Assembly: GCA_026214975.1 (NCBI GenBank)
Contig: JAOBSW010000327.1
Location: 1-64,000, forward strand
Length of the DNA: 64,000 bases
Reading direction: 5' to 3'
From: Gentiana macrophylla
Taxonomy: Eukaryota; Streptophyta; Magnoliopsida; Gentianales; Gentianaceae
The notes beneath the pieces were generated by a model, which had not been told where the DNA came from, searched no databases, and worked only from the letters and a program-made list of their open reading frames with translations. This document shows positions 46,750-59,348 of the stretch, in pieces; the stretch's first letter is position 1; each line of letters starts with the position of its first letter. Both the position numbers and the translations under genes were made by a program.

Positions 46750-47690
46750 CCGAAAGACTAGTAATTCTTTTTTAAAAGATCACTTTATTAAGATTAGGCC
46801 TGCTAAAGAGGCATCAACAGATAATTACAAAATTTCACTGAATTAACAAAACACAAGAATGTGTGCCTAATCTGTACTCCAAGCCGGTCTAAAGTTTCTG
46901 GCACGATCGACTACATTTGAAAGAAAGACATAGGATGGAGGTCTATCGTCTTCATGGACATGAGTGATATTGTTTCTTCACATCCAAATACCATATATGG
47001 CTACTCTCCACATGTACCGCCACTTGTTTGAGGCAAATAGTCCAGTATCACTTCATGTTAGGTTCAGATTTAGCCACTCCTTCACACTAGTGGTGTAAAA
47101 AAAAATTCTCTTCCTTCAGCAGGTACAAAATGGTCTTAGATATTCATAGCCCAGGGGCAATCCCTTAGAGCATGCAAGATGGTCTCATTTCCTCTTCCAC
47201 AAATGTTGCAAGTAGGATCATCAATAACATGTCTAGAGTTCAACATCGCATTCACAGGGATGGCTTCATGCGCAATCGTCCACAAAAGACAATTTCCTCT
47301 TGTTGGGCCTTTAAGAGACCAAATATTTATCCAGATATCTCTTACAACCATACGTTCTGAGTCGAGAACTTGAAATCCATAACCTGAGGCTACACAGTAC
47401 TTACCGTTTAGGTGTTCCTTCCAAATATACTCCTCTTGATTCGCCTCTATTCCCCAGGAGTTGAACGCCTTGCTTATCTCTCTCCACGTTGGAAAGCACC
47501 CTGTATGAGGTCTACTACATAGATGCTTGTACTTATACGACAAGACCTGCACCCAGAGTGTGTTTTTCTGTGAGATTAAGTCTCAAACCAGTTTTCCAGA
47601 AAGGCAATGTTCATTTCATAAAGTCTTTTAAATCCAAGGCCTCCTGCATCCTATGATCGACATAGAACATTCCATGCTACTGTAAGCATT
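46750..47690 (-). mobile_element. LINE 3' fragment (L1-type), zf-RVT region
   Basis: On the minus strand, 47690-47560 gives GGLGFKRLYEMNIAFLEN, the usual block after the RT domain. 47552-47136 is open and holds IWSLKGPTRGNCLLWTI, CNICGRG and ILHALRDCPWA, typical of the zf-RVT region of plant L1 ORF2. The 3' part runs to an A-rich tail (T run on the plus strand near 46770). Everything upstream, including the RT and endonuclease, is missing. Confidence 0.8.
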
Positions 47691-48124
47691 TTGCTGGATA
47701 TACAGAAACCCGAATCAGGATCCGAAACACAGAAAAACCCGGATCCAGAAAAATTTACGGCTCGTGCAACTACGTGGGGGTCTGCGCAACTGCCGGAGTG
47801 TTTTCCTCTTTTCTTCAGATCATCATATCTGAATCACAGCACCGATCGATCGAGACACTCAATCATGCACAGCGGAAGCGACGAAGATATGAAGCACATA
47901 TTTAATTAATCTAATCTACAAGAAGTTAGAAGATTTACCCAACCGAGGAGAAGCCGACTAGTTTTACGCAACGGAATTTAAAATTTGATTTCCGATCTCA
48001 AGATCGACTTCGTTTAATACAATAAACACGTTAAGTAGTAGACGGTGATTACCTTGTTTGATCTATAAGATCGACGCTTTGACCGTCTAAGGAGAGTAGT
48101 AGTGTGTGCAGGCCGTCCACGTGT
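47691..48124. other. Unassigned stretch between LINE and Gypsy-related sequence
   Basis: It contains repeated CCCGGATCC/CCCGAATC-type words near 47700-47750 but no gene I can support. Confidence 0.3.
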
Positions 48125-49301
48125 CTGATGACGGTCAAATTATACCCGTAAAAGTCATCAACGTTGACCTTAAATTGAGATTAATAATATATATTTCATA
48201 TTAAATCACACGTTTATATTTAATATTTAATGTTATGTGATTTATATTATGTAAATTGGTATTTACTCGTTTTTATCCGATTTACTGTGCGATTAATGTT
48301 GATTTTACAGATCATTATAAATCGAGGAGATTAGTGTCATTCAATCAATTATCTCAAGATAAGGAAGGAAGGAAATCGGAGCATTAAATGAGAGATTAAT
48401 CGGATCGACATGCAAACGTGCAGTGGGGAGCAAGGCAAACGAAGAAAACGTGTGAAAATGGGGCATTTCTAGGTTCGGTCGGCCGAGCCTAATGCTTCGA
48501 TCGACCCAGTGAAGATCTTGGTTGACCGAGCCTTAGGTTTGGGTCGGTTTTCGGCTTTACTCGTGTTTATCTTCTAGAACCACCCTAAGTCGGCAAAAAC
48601 CTCTATATAAGCAAGCAGCTACGAGAATTGTAATTCATACCTTAGAATATCATTCAATAAAATCACTCTATTCATATCTTGATTCAATGTAGTTTATTGA
48701 GGGTGTTTCCAGCAATTTAAAGGCTGCAATTATGTAAGCCTTTATTTTCTGTTTCTTTTATTTTAAGTAATTAATCCCTTCCAATTATGTTTTCTCGTTT
48801 GAGTTAGTTAATTCGTAGCTAGATGATGTAGATCTAGGCTATGACATTGGGATGTGGCGAAGCCTTGTCTATGAGGATCCCATAACCTACGTCATATGTT
48901 TAACGTCTATTCATGAATCTGCTTGGTTTAATTAATGTGTATCTAAGTAGTTTATATGATTTCTTTACGAGTTCTTTGTTTAACTGCATTCGTATGATGA
49001 AACGCTGAGAAATATATTCTAGGATGTAATCTGGGGATGAAATCGTTTGGGTGACCGAATGGAATCATTCGGTCGACCGAGCCCCTTTACTCGGTCGACC
49101 GAGCCTTAGTTTCGTCAGTTAAGTCTGCCACGTCTTTATGGTGGGTCTAACCTAGTTGAATTTACTATCTCAGTAGGTATGGCCACGGCTACGTTGCTCG
49201 TCAGTTTTAATTAGCGTACGATTAGGAAATACCAATATAGGGCTCCTAGGTCGGCTCATGAATGATCTTCCGGGGCTTTCAGCGAGAACTAGGTAGGTTT
49301 T

Positions 49302-49681
49302 TGTGGAAATATTACAGCATTACTTCAAAGAGATTGATGAGTCTCTTTGAAGTTCAAACAGGTGCTCAGCTGACCTCGAGTAAATTCGTGACAGATATTT
49401 TGTACACTTTATTTAATTATAAAAGACATATTAATTGTGATACATATAAACAATTAATATGTCAAACTCTAGTTTACTTTATGTCATGACACAATTAATA
49501 TGTCATAGACATAGCTTTTACTTTTACTTTTGCATGCTTGCCGCCCACATCTACATACTCAAGTGGCCGCCAAGCTAGTGCTAGTCTCTCTCAATTGTAT
49601 CTATTTATACACCTTTCATATCAATGAATAAACTAAGTTGAAGTTTACTCTTGTGTTTATCACATTCTCAAACTCTCTTCA
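49302..49681 (+). repeat. 5' LTR of Copia element
   Basis: 380 bases, TG...CA ends. Matches the right copy nearly throughout, with local differences around position 100 of the LTR (GACCTCGAG) and in the CATGACACAATT block. Confidence 0.92.
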
Positions 49682-49789
49682 TGGTATCGAGAGATATCTT
49701 GAGTTCTAAAAATCATTTGCAAAACTCGGGCTTTATCGGAAAAATGTCAACATTATCTCGATGTTTCATCTTCTTCATGAGACTCACAT

Positions 49790-52700
49790 TTGCCTCTCCA
49801 GATGGGATAATCGAACACTCTTCTTTACAAATCATAAACTTGATGGTAACAATTACTTGCTATGGTCAAGGTCTATGAAAATGTATATCTCCGGCCAGGG
49901 CAAGATGGGATATCCATGCAGTTCCAAACACCGCCCTCTTTAAACCGACCCCAAGTTTGAAGCATGGGACACAGAAAATAACCAAGTCATGACCATCCTC
50001 ACGAGGTCTATGACAAAAGAGATCGATGAGAACTTCATGATGTATGACCTTTGCTAAGGAAATGCGGGACAATGCCGTAGACCTTTACTCAAAAGGACAA
50101 TACATCCAAGTCTACATGAACTCAAGCTCAGATTCAAAATTGCAGACAAGGGGATATGTCTGTAACTCAATACTTTAATCAACTATCTAAGGCATGGCAA
50201 CACCTAGATATGTTGGAAACTCACCCCTGGAATGATGTTAAAGATGCTGCACTCTTTAAAGACATCATCGAGAAGAAGAGAGTATTCAAATTCCCATCGG
50301 ATGAATCCTACTCTTGATGATGTCAGAGGTAGAATTCTTGCTACTAAACCTCTTCCAAATCTCAAATCCATGTTTGCTGAGGTCAAACATGAGGAAAGCA
50401 GGAGGAAAGTGATCTCGCCAACCCCCTGCCGACAACTCTATCGAAAGTGCCACCTGGCCGACCGTCGGGAACCTGGCTGAGGCTATCGAGGCTTACTGGA
50501 AGCCCTGGCTTGATAAGCGGGAAGTCGTTTCGTGACCACTGCAAACGCACTAATCACACCAAGGACACTTGCTGGAAGCTACATGGCAAGCCTAACTCCT
50601 CCAAGTCCTCCAGACCTGCCAAGGAAAGTCAGGGCAGACACATAAGTGAGGAAGAAGATGACAACAGGTTGAATGCTCAGCTTGCTGCATTCAAAGCCTT
50701 TCTAACTCAACAAAAGGGAGGTAGTCACTCTACTGACATAGCCTCTCATGCCAATACAGGTCTGTTTGTGGTCAACCCTTTGAAGACAGAAAGATCAAGA
50801 CCGAATCGCCTCAAGATTTGCACTCAAAACCTAGACAATATCATGTTATGGCATTATAGACTCAGACATCCAGGTTTTAGTTATTTAAAGTCTATAGATC
50901 CCGAATTGTTTAAAGGTTGTAATTTGAATGATCTTCAATGTGATATTTGTCGGTTTGCTAAACTCACCAAATCTGTGTATGCAAAATTACCTTACTTACC
51001 ATCCACACCATTCACCTTAATTCACAAGTGACGTATGGGGACCTCAAGAGTAAAAAGCATAACAGAAAGAGGTGGTTTGTTACCTTCATAGATGACCACA
51101 CCAGAACCACTTGGTTATTTTTAATGAAGGATAAGTCGAAGTTGGACCCATCTTTCAAGAATTTTACAACATGGTCTCCACTCGGTTTGACACTAAGATC
51201 AAAATCTTGAAGACCGACAATGCTCTTGAATATTATGAGTCTCATCTCGTAATTTCTTGATGGATAAAGGATTGTCCATATCAAGAGTTGTGTTGAAACC
51301 CTCAAACAAAATGGGGTTTCGAGAGAAAAAAAACAGGCATCCGCTTGAAATGGCTAGGTCTATTATGTTTACCACAAATGTTCCAAAATATATGTGGGGT
51401 GAAGCCATATTGACTTCCACATACTTAATCAACAGACTTCCCAAACAGGTACTAGGCTTCAAAACTCCTATCAAAACCCCACTGGACACACACTCCCGCC
51501 CCATCTTATTTCCCGATTACCTCCAAAATCTTTGGTTGTACTTGTGTTTGTCTATATCCATGCCCAACACAGAAGCAAACTTGATCCCAAAGCTCACAAG
51601 TGCATATTCCTAGGATATGCAAAGGACGAGAAAGGTTACAAGTGCTACTCTCCTTCGAAAAAGATTTTATAATTCTATGGATGTAAATTTTTTGAAAGGA
51701 CTCCTACTACAACAAGTCCACCTGAGGCAATCCATCGATGGAAACTCGATAGAAATTGACCTAAACCCTTCATTCAAGAACTCTTAACCTCAAGCAACCT
51801 CCGATCCTCGGGAGGTCGAACTTCAGCACTCTACCGACTCTCTACAGCCTAATACTTCTCAAAGAACCTCCCGAACAAGAGTTCATCGACCAGAGCCTGG
51901 CTTTGAACTGTAACCTCAAAGAGCCTATCGAACCGCAGTCTGCTGGACCTCGACTTATTGACTCTCATCAGTCTCTTTGAAGTGGATGACAGATCTATTG
52001 CTCTAAGGAAAGGAAAAGATCATGCACTCGATCATTCTATTCATTCTTATTTATCTTATGATCGGTTGTCTCTGTCTTTGCCATGTTTACAGGACTGGAC
52101 TCTCACTCTATCCCTAGAAATATTCAGAGGCCCTTCAAAATGATAAGTGGAAGGTCTGTCTTTGTTAAACAGAGATGATCGCCTCCCGGATAATCATACT
52201 TGGGATCTCACAACTCTTCCAAAAGGCAAGAAGACAATCGGTGCAAATGGTTATTCACTATCAAATACACTCCGCCGATGGTACTATTGACAAGTACAAA
52301 GCCAGATTGGTAGCCAGGGGATTCACTCAAACTTATGGCGTTGACTATAAAGAAACTTTTGCACCAGTGGCAAAGCTCAACACTGTCAGGGTACTAATTT
52401 CTCTAGCTGTCCAACTTGACTGGCCTCTTCATCAATTGGACATCAAAAATGCTTTTCTAAATGGGGACCTTACTGAGGAGGTTTATATGACTATACCTCT
52501 GGTTTTATCAATCCTCATACTCAAGGCAAGGTGTGCAACCGAGGAAATCTCTATATGGCTCAAGCAATCACCAAGGGCATGGTTTGGAAAATTAACAAGC
52601 GTGGTCAAAGTCGCTGGATATCACCAATGCAATTCGATCACACTATGTTCATCAAGACAACCAACCGTAAGAGGTCTATTCTTATTGTCTATGTGGATGA

Positions 52701-53630
52701 TATCATCCTTCTTTGGAGATGACCTCGCTTTGAGATCCAACACTTGAAAGAATTGCCGGCAAAGGTATTTTGAGTTAAAGACTTGGGTTTACTTAAGTAT
52801 TTTCTTGGCATGGAAGTAGCTAGAAACATCAAAGGAATCTCAGTCTCCCAAAGGAAATATGTACTGGACTCTTTGAAAAGAAACCGCATCTTTGGGGTGC
52901 AAACTCGTCAGTATCCCCAGAGAGACCCACCATACCGCTACATGGTGACATTCTTGTAAGAAAGGAACAATATCAAAGACTTGTAGGAAACTCATCTACC
53001 TATCCCATACAAGACCGGATATTGCATATGGTGTCACCTGGTTAGCTTGATTCATGCATTGCCCTCTTGAGCAACATTGGGATGCAGTGAATAGAATATG
53101 CGGTATTTGAAGTCCACTCTGGCCAAGGGTTACACTTCACCAAGTCTGGCGATAGATCCATCAAGGTCTATATCGATGTCGATTAAATTTGGATGCCACA
53201 TAGATAGAAGGTCTACCACAGGCTATTGTTCCTATGTATGGGAAACTGGTTACTTGGAGAAGCAAGAAACAACTCATCGTGTCAAGAAGCGATCTTTGAA
53301 AAGGTGAACTTAGGGCACTTGTACTCGGCATTTGTGAAGCTCTATGGCTAAAAAGTGGTACCGATTGAACTTCAAAGAACCTCTCAAAGAACCTATCACA
53401 CTATGTTGTGATAATAATTCACTTTATGCATGGTCAAGATCCCATCCATCATGATAAAACCAAGCATGTGGATATTGATGAGACACTTTACGAAGGAAAA
53501 GATTGATGCCAGGATTATTCAACTCAAGATGTTCCTCACAGATCGAATGCCGATATTCTTACCAAGGCTATTCCCTCTTATGTTCAAAGAGACTTAGTAG
53601 CAAACTTGGTTTGCATCAACATATACTGAC
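49790..53630 (+). pseudogene. Copia gag-pol, broken into many frames
   Basis: Gag zinc-knuckle remains: CKRTNHTKDTCWKLHGKP near 50540. Pre-integrase: LWHYRLRHPGFSYLK near 50845. Integrase: WFVTFIDDHTRTTW near 51073. RT: LVARGFTQTYGVDYKETFAP near 52309, [18 protein letters not shown] near 52440 and YVDDIILLW near 52690. RNase H: TTGYCSYVW near 53215 and the HTKHVDIDET-like block near 53460. At least eight frame changes separate these blocks. The LTRs are nearly identical, so such dense breakage would be odd for natural decay and fits sequencing indels at least in part. Confidence 0.85.
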
Positions 53631-53642
53631 CTGATTTGAGGG

Positions 53643-54021
53643 TGTGGAAATATTACAAGATTACTTCAAAGAGATTGATGAGTCTCATTGAAGTTCAAAC
53701 AGGTGCTCAATGACCTCGTAAATTCGTCTGAGATATTTTGTACACTTTATTTAATTATAAAAGACATATTAATTGTGATACATATAAACAATTAATATGT
53801 CAAACTCTAGTTTACTTTATGTCATAGACACAATTAATATGTCATAGACATAGCTTTTACTTTTACTTTTGCATGCTTGCCGCCCACATCTACATACTCA
53901 AGTGGCCGCCCAAGCTAGTGCTAGTCTCTCTCAATTGTATCTATTTATACACCTTTCATATCAATGAATAAACTAAGTTGAAGTTTACTCTTGTGTTTAT
54001 CACATTCTCAAACTCTCTTCA
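53643..54021 (+). repeat. 3' LTR of Copia element
   Basis: 379 bases, TGTGGAAATATT to CTCTCTTCA, followed directly by the right target duplication GTTTT. Confidence 0.92.
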
Positions 54022-54597
54022 GTTTTGTATTAGGGAATTGACGTCACCTAGTTATACGTAGTTCGTAAACTAGCATGAGACCTAAAAGGTAATTGTTAGT
54101 TGGACGAGGGCTTGAGCGATCGTTTAGGAAGTACGCCTAACCATAGGAATGTTGCCTAAACGAGGTGTACGATTAATATCGGCATCCTTAGTGTCGTAAG
54201 CGTGTGAGTTAGTCACGTAACAATAACACAGTGATCTAGTAACCTAACCGGTACTAAGTCAAGTTAAAGAGGATGACTCCCGTAGCCAATCTAAGATAGA
54301 TACAAACGGATTGACAGTTAATAAGTTCAGTTTATTATATAAATTATCTAGGTCCAAACGATAAAGACTATAATTGGGGAGGTTAATTACGTTGTGTCGA
54401 GTCGTGTCTTTACTTTTCTTGCTTTATGTTGGTCGTAGACCGCCTCTATGTCCTTGACATGTTTAATTAATTGTTTGTATATAAGATGATCCACAATTGG
54501 TTCCCTGTGGGATCGACCTTGATTCACTATAGCTATACTACGATGGACCTAGTCCTCTTGCTAGTATTGGTTTATGGTGGTCGAGTATATTATAACC

Positions 54598-56235
54598 TGA
54601 TTGACCACCCGATCAGTGTCCGGTCTCTATCAATATCCACACGAGCACCTCACCGGAATCCTCATTGGATAGCTAATAGAAAAACTCAATTGCTAGACTG
54701 ACATTTTATCTCTCTAAATACTTTTTCTAAAATCTCTCAGCTTTTCACAAGAATTATGAACTCTTATAATTGTGGTGTACAAAAGAGCTAGCCAACTCCT
54801 TGCTTATATAGGGGAGTGGTGCGCCCCATGTAGTCCCATTCCCAATGGGAAAAAGCTTATGAGTGGAGTAAGAAGAAAGAAAAAATTTTACTAGTAAAAT
54901 AAGGAAAATTGTTTTTCCAAGATTTATCTCATTTAATTTAATATCTCATATTAAATAAATCTAAGACGTTGTCAATATCTAATATTGACTATCTTTATCA
55001 TATTACCATAAATCTATTAATATCTAATATTAATCTATGATAATACCATTAATTAAATTACACAATCCAAGTGTATCTTATACACTTAAGATATGCACCC
55101 CATATGCCAATAAATTGGCATCCGGAATATTTTTTAATTAATCAACATAATTAATATCTTGTATTTAATTTATTTATAATAAATAAATATCACCATATTA
55201 ATTTAATCATTATAACACTTTATAGTCGAGATAAACTTTTCTAATCTGGTAATCACTATAACCGCATTTTAATCCGTCTAGATGTTCTTATGTGTGTGAC
55301 CCGATAGGCTTCCGAATATGTTGGCCGAAGGCATAAAGTGCATTTACTAAAATACTCTTCATACCTAACGATCACGAAATAGTGTCTATTAACACATCAT
55401 GACCCCGAATCATTGGAAGAGTCAAAAAGCAATGGCTACTACCTTTCATGTGAAACAGTTACCGTGTAAATAGAATCCTATCATTGTAATAATATCCATA
55501 CAATCGTATCTCGAGTGTCAATACATCAACGATCGTATCTTATAATCTAGATATCAAGCTCTCTCGGAATAAATCATTTACTCCCACTTTGCAAAGATTC
55601 ACGAAAGCTAGACATTCCTTATAATAAGGCAATTTCGGATATATACTCCTACTATTAGGATACGCGATTTCCGGACGAACAAACATGTTTCCTACGCATG
55701 CTTCAATATCTTACCCAAGCACTACCGCATGATCGCCCCATGGATAGGGAAACCTCAATAATGTCAAAGCACAGCAATCCACACCGTGATGCCATGAAGA
55801 CTCCTGTCTCAGGATAATTACACAACTGCCACATACTGCGACACTTAATGTAAGTGGGTCAGTCTAATGTACGCATTCTCCAATACACGTCCACGTAAAG
55901 TCCAAGCGTCTCTACGCTTCGATAAACGAGATTTATTCATATCTTCAATAAGATAAAAAAAAACATCAAATATGTGCTAGTCTAATTGTACTATGAATGT
56001 CCCGTTTGAAAGTACATACGACTAGAGACATTTAAGTATTAAACTTATTAAAGTGATTAGAGATCTCATCAACCATAATCACTATCATGGTTTTTCTATC
56101 ACAGTTTAATACTAATGACGTTATTATATATACAATAACATAATCGGTTCATAAAGATTAACTAAATAGACTGTAAATGACCCGACCTGGTCGGATCCGG
56201 TCCAACCCGATTGGGTTTAGGACACCATTTCAACA
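54598..56235 (-). repeat. Long LTR copy A (minus orientation)
   Basis: On the minus strand it starts TGTTGAAATGGTGTCCTAAA and ends GGTGGTCAATCA. Long blocks match copies B and C, for example the words around CAAAGTGGGAGTAAAT, ATGCGGTTATAGTG and GGCTAGCTCTTTTGTA. It is the most complete copy at its 3' end. The flanks do not give a clear target duplication, so it may be a remnant of a larger rearranged element. Confidence 0.75.
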
Positions 56236-57147
56236 CTTCCGAGTTGTAACTCCAAGCGACGACTGGTGGACGTCGATCCCGCATTCGAACCTCCTCGAAT
56301 ATGCTCCAAGAAAAACTCCAGTTTTTTCTTCTCCCAATGGCTAGGACGAGAAACTAATTTTTCTCTCCTTTCTCTCAAAAACAGCGTAGGAAAATCTTAT
56401 ATATTGTGTTGTGAGGAACTCTCTTTATATAAGAAAATAACCGAGCAACTGAGAGTTATCTCTTTTCACAAGACAATTATCTTTTTCCCAAAGAAAAAGA
56501 TATTTTCCATAAATAAGAGATAATCATCATAAATGAGATACTCTTCATTAAATAATAAAATCAAACTCTTATTCTATCCATTAATTATTTAACAAATAAA
56601 TAATTAATCACACATGTGATATAATTCAGGAAAATTTCTTCTCCCAAATTTCTACACATGTGGCGCCATTTATTATGTCATGGAATAATATAATTTTTTT
56701 TTCTTTTTTATATATTATTTACCGAATAAATAATATTTCGCATATTCATTAAATAGACTAACTATTTAATAATTTCTCAATATTCTATAATACGAGAATT
56801 TACTCGCGTGTTAAGAGCCAACATGGGGACCATGGACCTATAACCAGTAGCTCTAATAAATTGAATAAAATATTCATCGAACAGGACATTTCCATTCAAC
56901 TTATTGATTACGGAATTATGTCACCATAAATCCAAAACTGAACTCTATCGATTATAGATATAACTTATTCTCAGAGTGTCGCGTAAATAAGTGTCCATTG
57001 ATATAATCATTACATACAGACTAATCATCCATAGACTATCCGTAATGAAGCGGGAATGTTTCCGTAGACCTTCTTCATTACATCATATCCTTATTTACCA
57101 TTAACCCACTAGTGATCAATTAGTTCATAGCCAATATCAGGAAGCTC
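56236..57147 (-). repeat. Second, unrelated LTR-like remnant (minus orientation)
   Basis: AT-rich, no coding region. On the minus strand it resembles Copia-type LTR sequence, with CTTGAGCTTCCTGATATTGG at the right edge and a TATA-like run at 56410-56420. It ends abruptly against Gypsy pol sequence near 57148. The short frame at 56266-56523 is not convincing as a gene. Confidence 0.45.
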
Positions 57148-59348
57148 AAGAAAAAAAAGGTGGATCCCAGAACAGTATAAGGAAGCCCTTGTTAAGGCGT
57201 TAAAAGAGTTCATAGATGTTTTCGTGTGGAAAACCAAAGATATGCCATGTCTGTCTCTTGAGCTGGCGTTACACAAACTCAACGTCGACCCGAATAGGAG
57301 GCATGTTCGGCAAAATAAAAGACACTTCGCTAAGGAGCGAATGGAAGCAATAGAGAAGAGAGTACATAAGCTACTACAGGCGGCATCATAAGAGAAGTGG
57401 TTTATCCGAAATGGCTAGCAAACCCAGTCCTAGTAAAGAAGCCAGACGGAAGTTGGCGATGTGCGTGGACTTTCTTGACTGAATAAAGCTCGCCTAAAGG
57501 ATGTTATCCCTTACCAGGATCGATAAAGTTAGTTGACTCCATTGTTGGTTTTGAAATATTTGCCTTCTTATATGCCTACAAGGGGTACCATCAAATAGAA
57601 ATGGACCTCGAGGATGCGGAGAAAACCTCATTTGTAACGGAGTTGGGCACCTACTGTTACTCACCATGCCATTTGGTTTGAAAAATGTTGTGGCAACTTA
57701 TCAGAGACCTGTAAATAAGATATTCAGTGAGCAGGTTGGTAGGTGCATGGAGGTTTATGTAGACGATCTCTTAATCAAGAGCAGGTCTCTTGAGCAGTAT
57801 TTACTCGACATCAGAGAGGTGTTCACTGTGTTAAGGTAGACGCAAATCCAGACAAACATGACGCATTTGAAGACAATGCCACCCCGGAAGAATATAAAGG
57901 AAGTGCAGAAACTAATAGGATGAATGGCTGCTCTGAACAGATTCCTATCCAGGCCAGCACAATGCGCTTTACCCTTTTTTAAGGTCTAAAGAAAGACAAG
58001 TCCGTTCCAATGGAATGAAGAAAGTCAGAAAGCCTTCGATGATCTGAAAAGCTACTTGGCTGAACTGCCAACTTTAACTTCTCCTCATGAAGGAGAAACT
58101 TTGCCGATCTACTTAGCAGGCTGTGAAGAGGCTATCGGTGCAGTCCTGGCCAGAGATCAAGACAATATACAGAAGCCGGTCTTTTATGTGAGTAGAGCTA
58201 TTCACGGACCATAAGTTAGATATACTAATACGGAGAAGCTAGCACTGGCCTTGGTACATGATTCAAGGAAGCTGATGCCATACTTTCAAGCACACCCGAT
58301 AACTGTGGTGACAGATCAGCTATTACAGCAGATATTAGCACGGCCAGACACATCAGGAAGGTTAGCAAAGTGGGTAGTGGAGCTTGCAGAATATGATCTG
58401 GACTTCCAACCCCGAACTGCGATCAAAGCCCAGGCTTTAGTAGACTTCCTAGCTGAGGGAATAACAATCATATCGAGCAAGCATCCGATGAAACAAACCG
58501 AGCTATGAACACTGTATGTGGATGGTGCAGCAGTAAAGAAGGGGCAGGAGCAGGCATCCTGCTCATAAGTCCAAAAGGCGAGGAATTTCCATATGCCTTA
58601 TGTTTCAAGTTTCAAGCAACAAATAATGAAGCGGAGTATGAGTCCCTGATCACCGGGCTCAAATTAGCGAATAAGCTTGGAGCAAGAAATTTGCAAGTGT
58701 TTAGTGACTCCCAGCTCGTGGTAAATCATGTCAAGGGAGAGTATGAGGCAAATGAAGAGCCCATGAAAAAAATACTTATCCACAGCTCAATCATTAATTC
58801 AAAATTTTCAATCTGTTCAGGTCGAGCAGGTTTCTCGATCTCAAAACAAGTGAGCTGATGCACTTTCTAAGTTAGCATCTAATTTTTTCTCGGATAAAAT
58901 GGTTCTAGTAGAACAACTAGCAGAACGTAGCTATGATCGGAGTGAAGTTTAGCCAGTTACTCAGAAAAGCACTTGGATGGACCCAATCGTATCCTATTTA
59001 AGGGATGGAATCCTCTTTCTGAGATAAATCTCAGGCCCGAAGGTTGAAACTTTTGGCAAGCAGGTACTCTTTATTTAGTGAAGTTCTTTATAGAAGATAT
59101 TTTATATCTCATTGGCTCAGACGTGCTTCAAAAGAGGAGGGAAACTATCTCATTCGAGAAATTCACTTAGGCATTTGTGGAAATCTTACGGGAGCTCGAA
59201 CTCTAGCAAGAAAGTGTCGTCTCTTCGGGTATTATTGGCCCACCATGCAAAGTGACGCAATCAAACTTGTCCGGAAGTGCAAATCGTGCCAGGTGCACGA
59301 CAATTTATCTCATCAAGCCTCAGAGGCAATGGTCCCTATAGTTTCTCT
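57148..59348 (+). pseudogene. Tat-like Gypsy pol fragment with two RNase H domains
   Basis: The block before RT reads KEALVKALKEFIDVFVWKTK near 57185. RT remains: KPDGSWR near 57441, MPFGLKN near 57665 and the catalytic MEVYVDDLLIKS at 57748-57783. The first RNase H includes VVELAEYDLDFQPR near 58375. An extra RNase H domain at 58505-58858 carries LYVDGAASKEGAGAG, NNEAEYESLITGL and FSDSQLVV. The dual RNase H arrangement is typical of the Tat lineage (Ogre/Retand). An integrase zinc region with CKSCQ follows at 59044-59348 and is cut off exactly where LTR copy B begins. Stops and frame changes are frequent. Confidence 0.85.

Larger units (their letters stand above)
49302..54021 (+). mobile_element. 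Ty1/copia element with GTTTT target duplication
   Basis: LTRs 49302-49681 and 53643-54021 begin TGTGGAAATATT and end CTCTCTTCA. The target duplication GTTTT is exact (49297-49301 and 54022-54026). The primer site TGGTATCGAGAG follows the left LTR, and a TTTGAGGG purine tract precedes the right one. The LTRs differ by only a few substitutions and small indels, so insertion is recent, yet gag-pol has many frame breaks. Confidence 0.93.
48125..54597 (+). mobile_element. Gypsy-related LTR-like sequence, split by a Copia insertion
   Basis: The host sequence is 48125-49301 plus 54027-54597. It has a TATA-like CTATATAAGC (48602-48611), TCGGTCGACCGAG palindromes (49070-49103) and near its end CCCTGTGGGATCGACC (54505-54520), a motif I associate with Tat-type Gypsy LTR/leader regions. 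The same motif recurs at 60973. Boundaries are uncertain; it has no coding region. It is clearly older than the Copia element inside it. Confidence 0.5.

Noticed and set aside
56266..56523. 85-codon open frame
   Set aside because: Low-complexity Phe/Ser/Lys content in LTR-like sequence, no family match.
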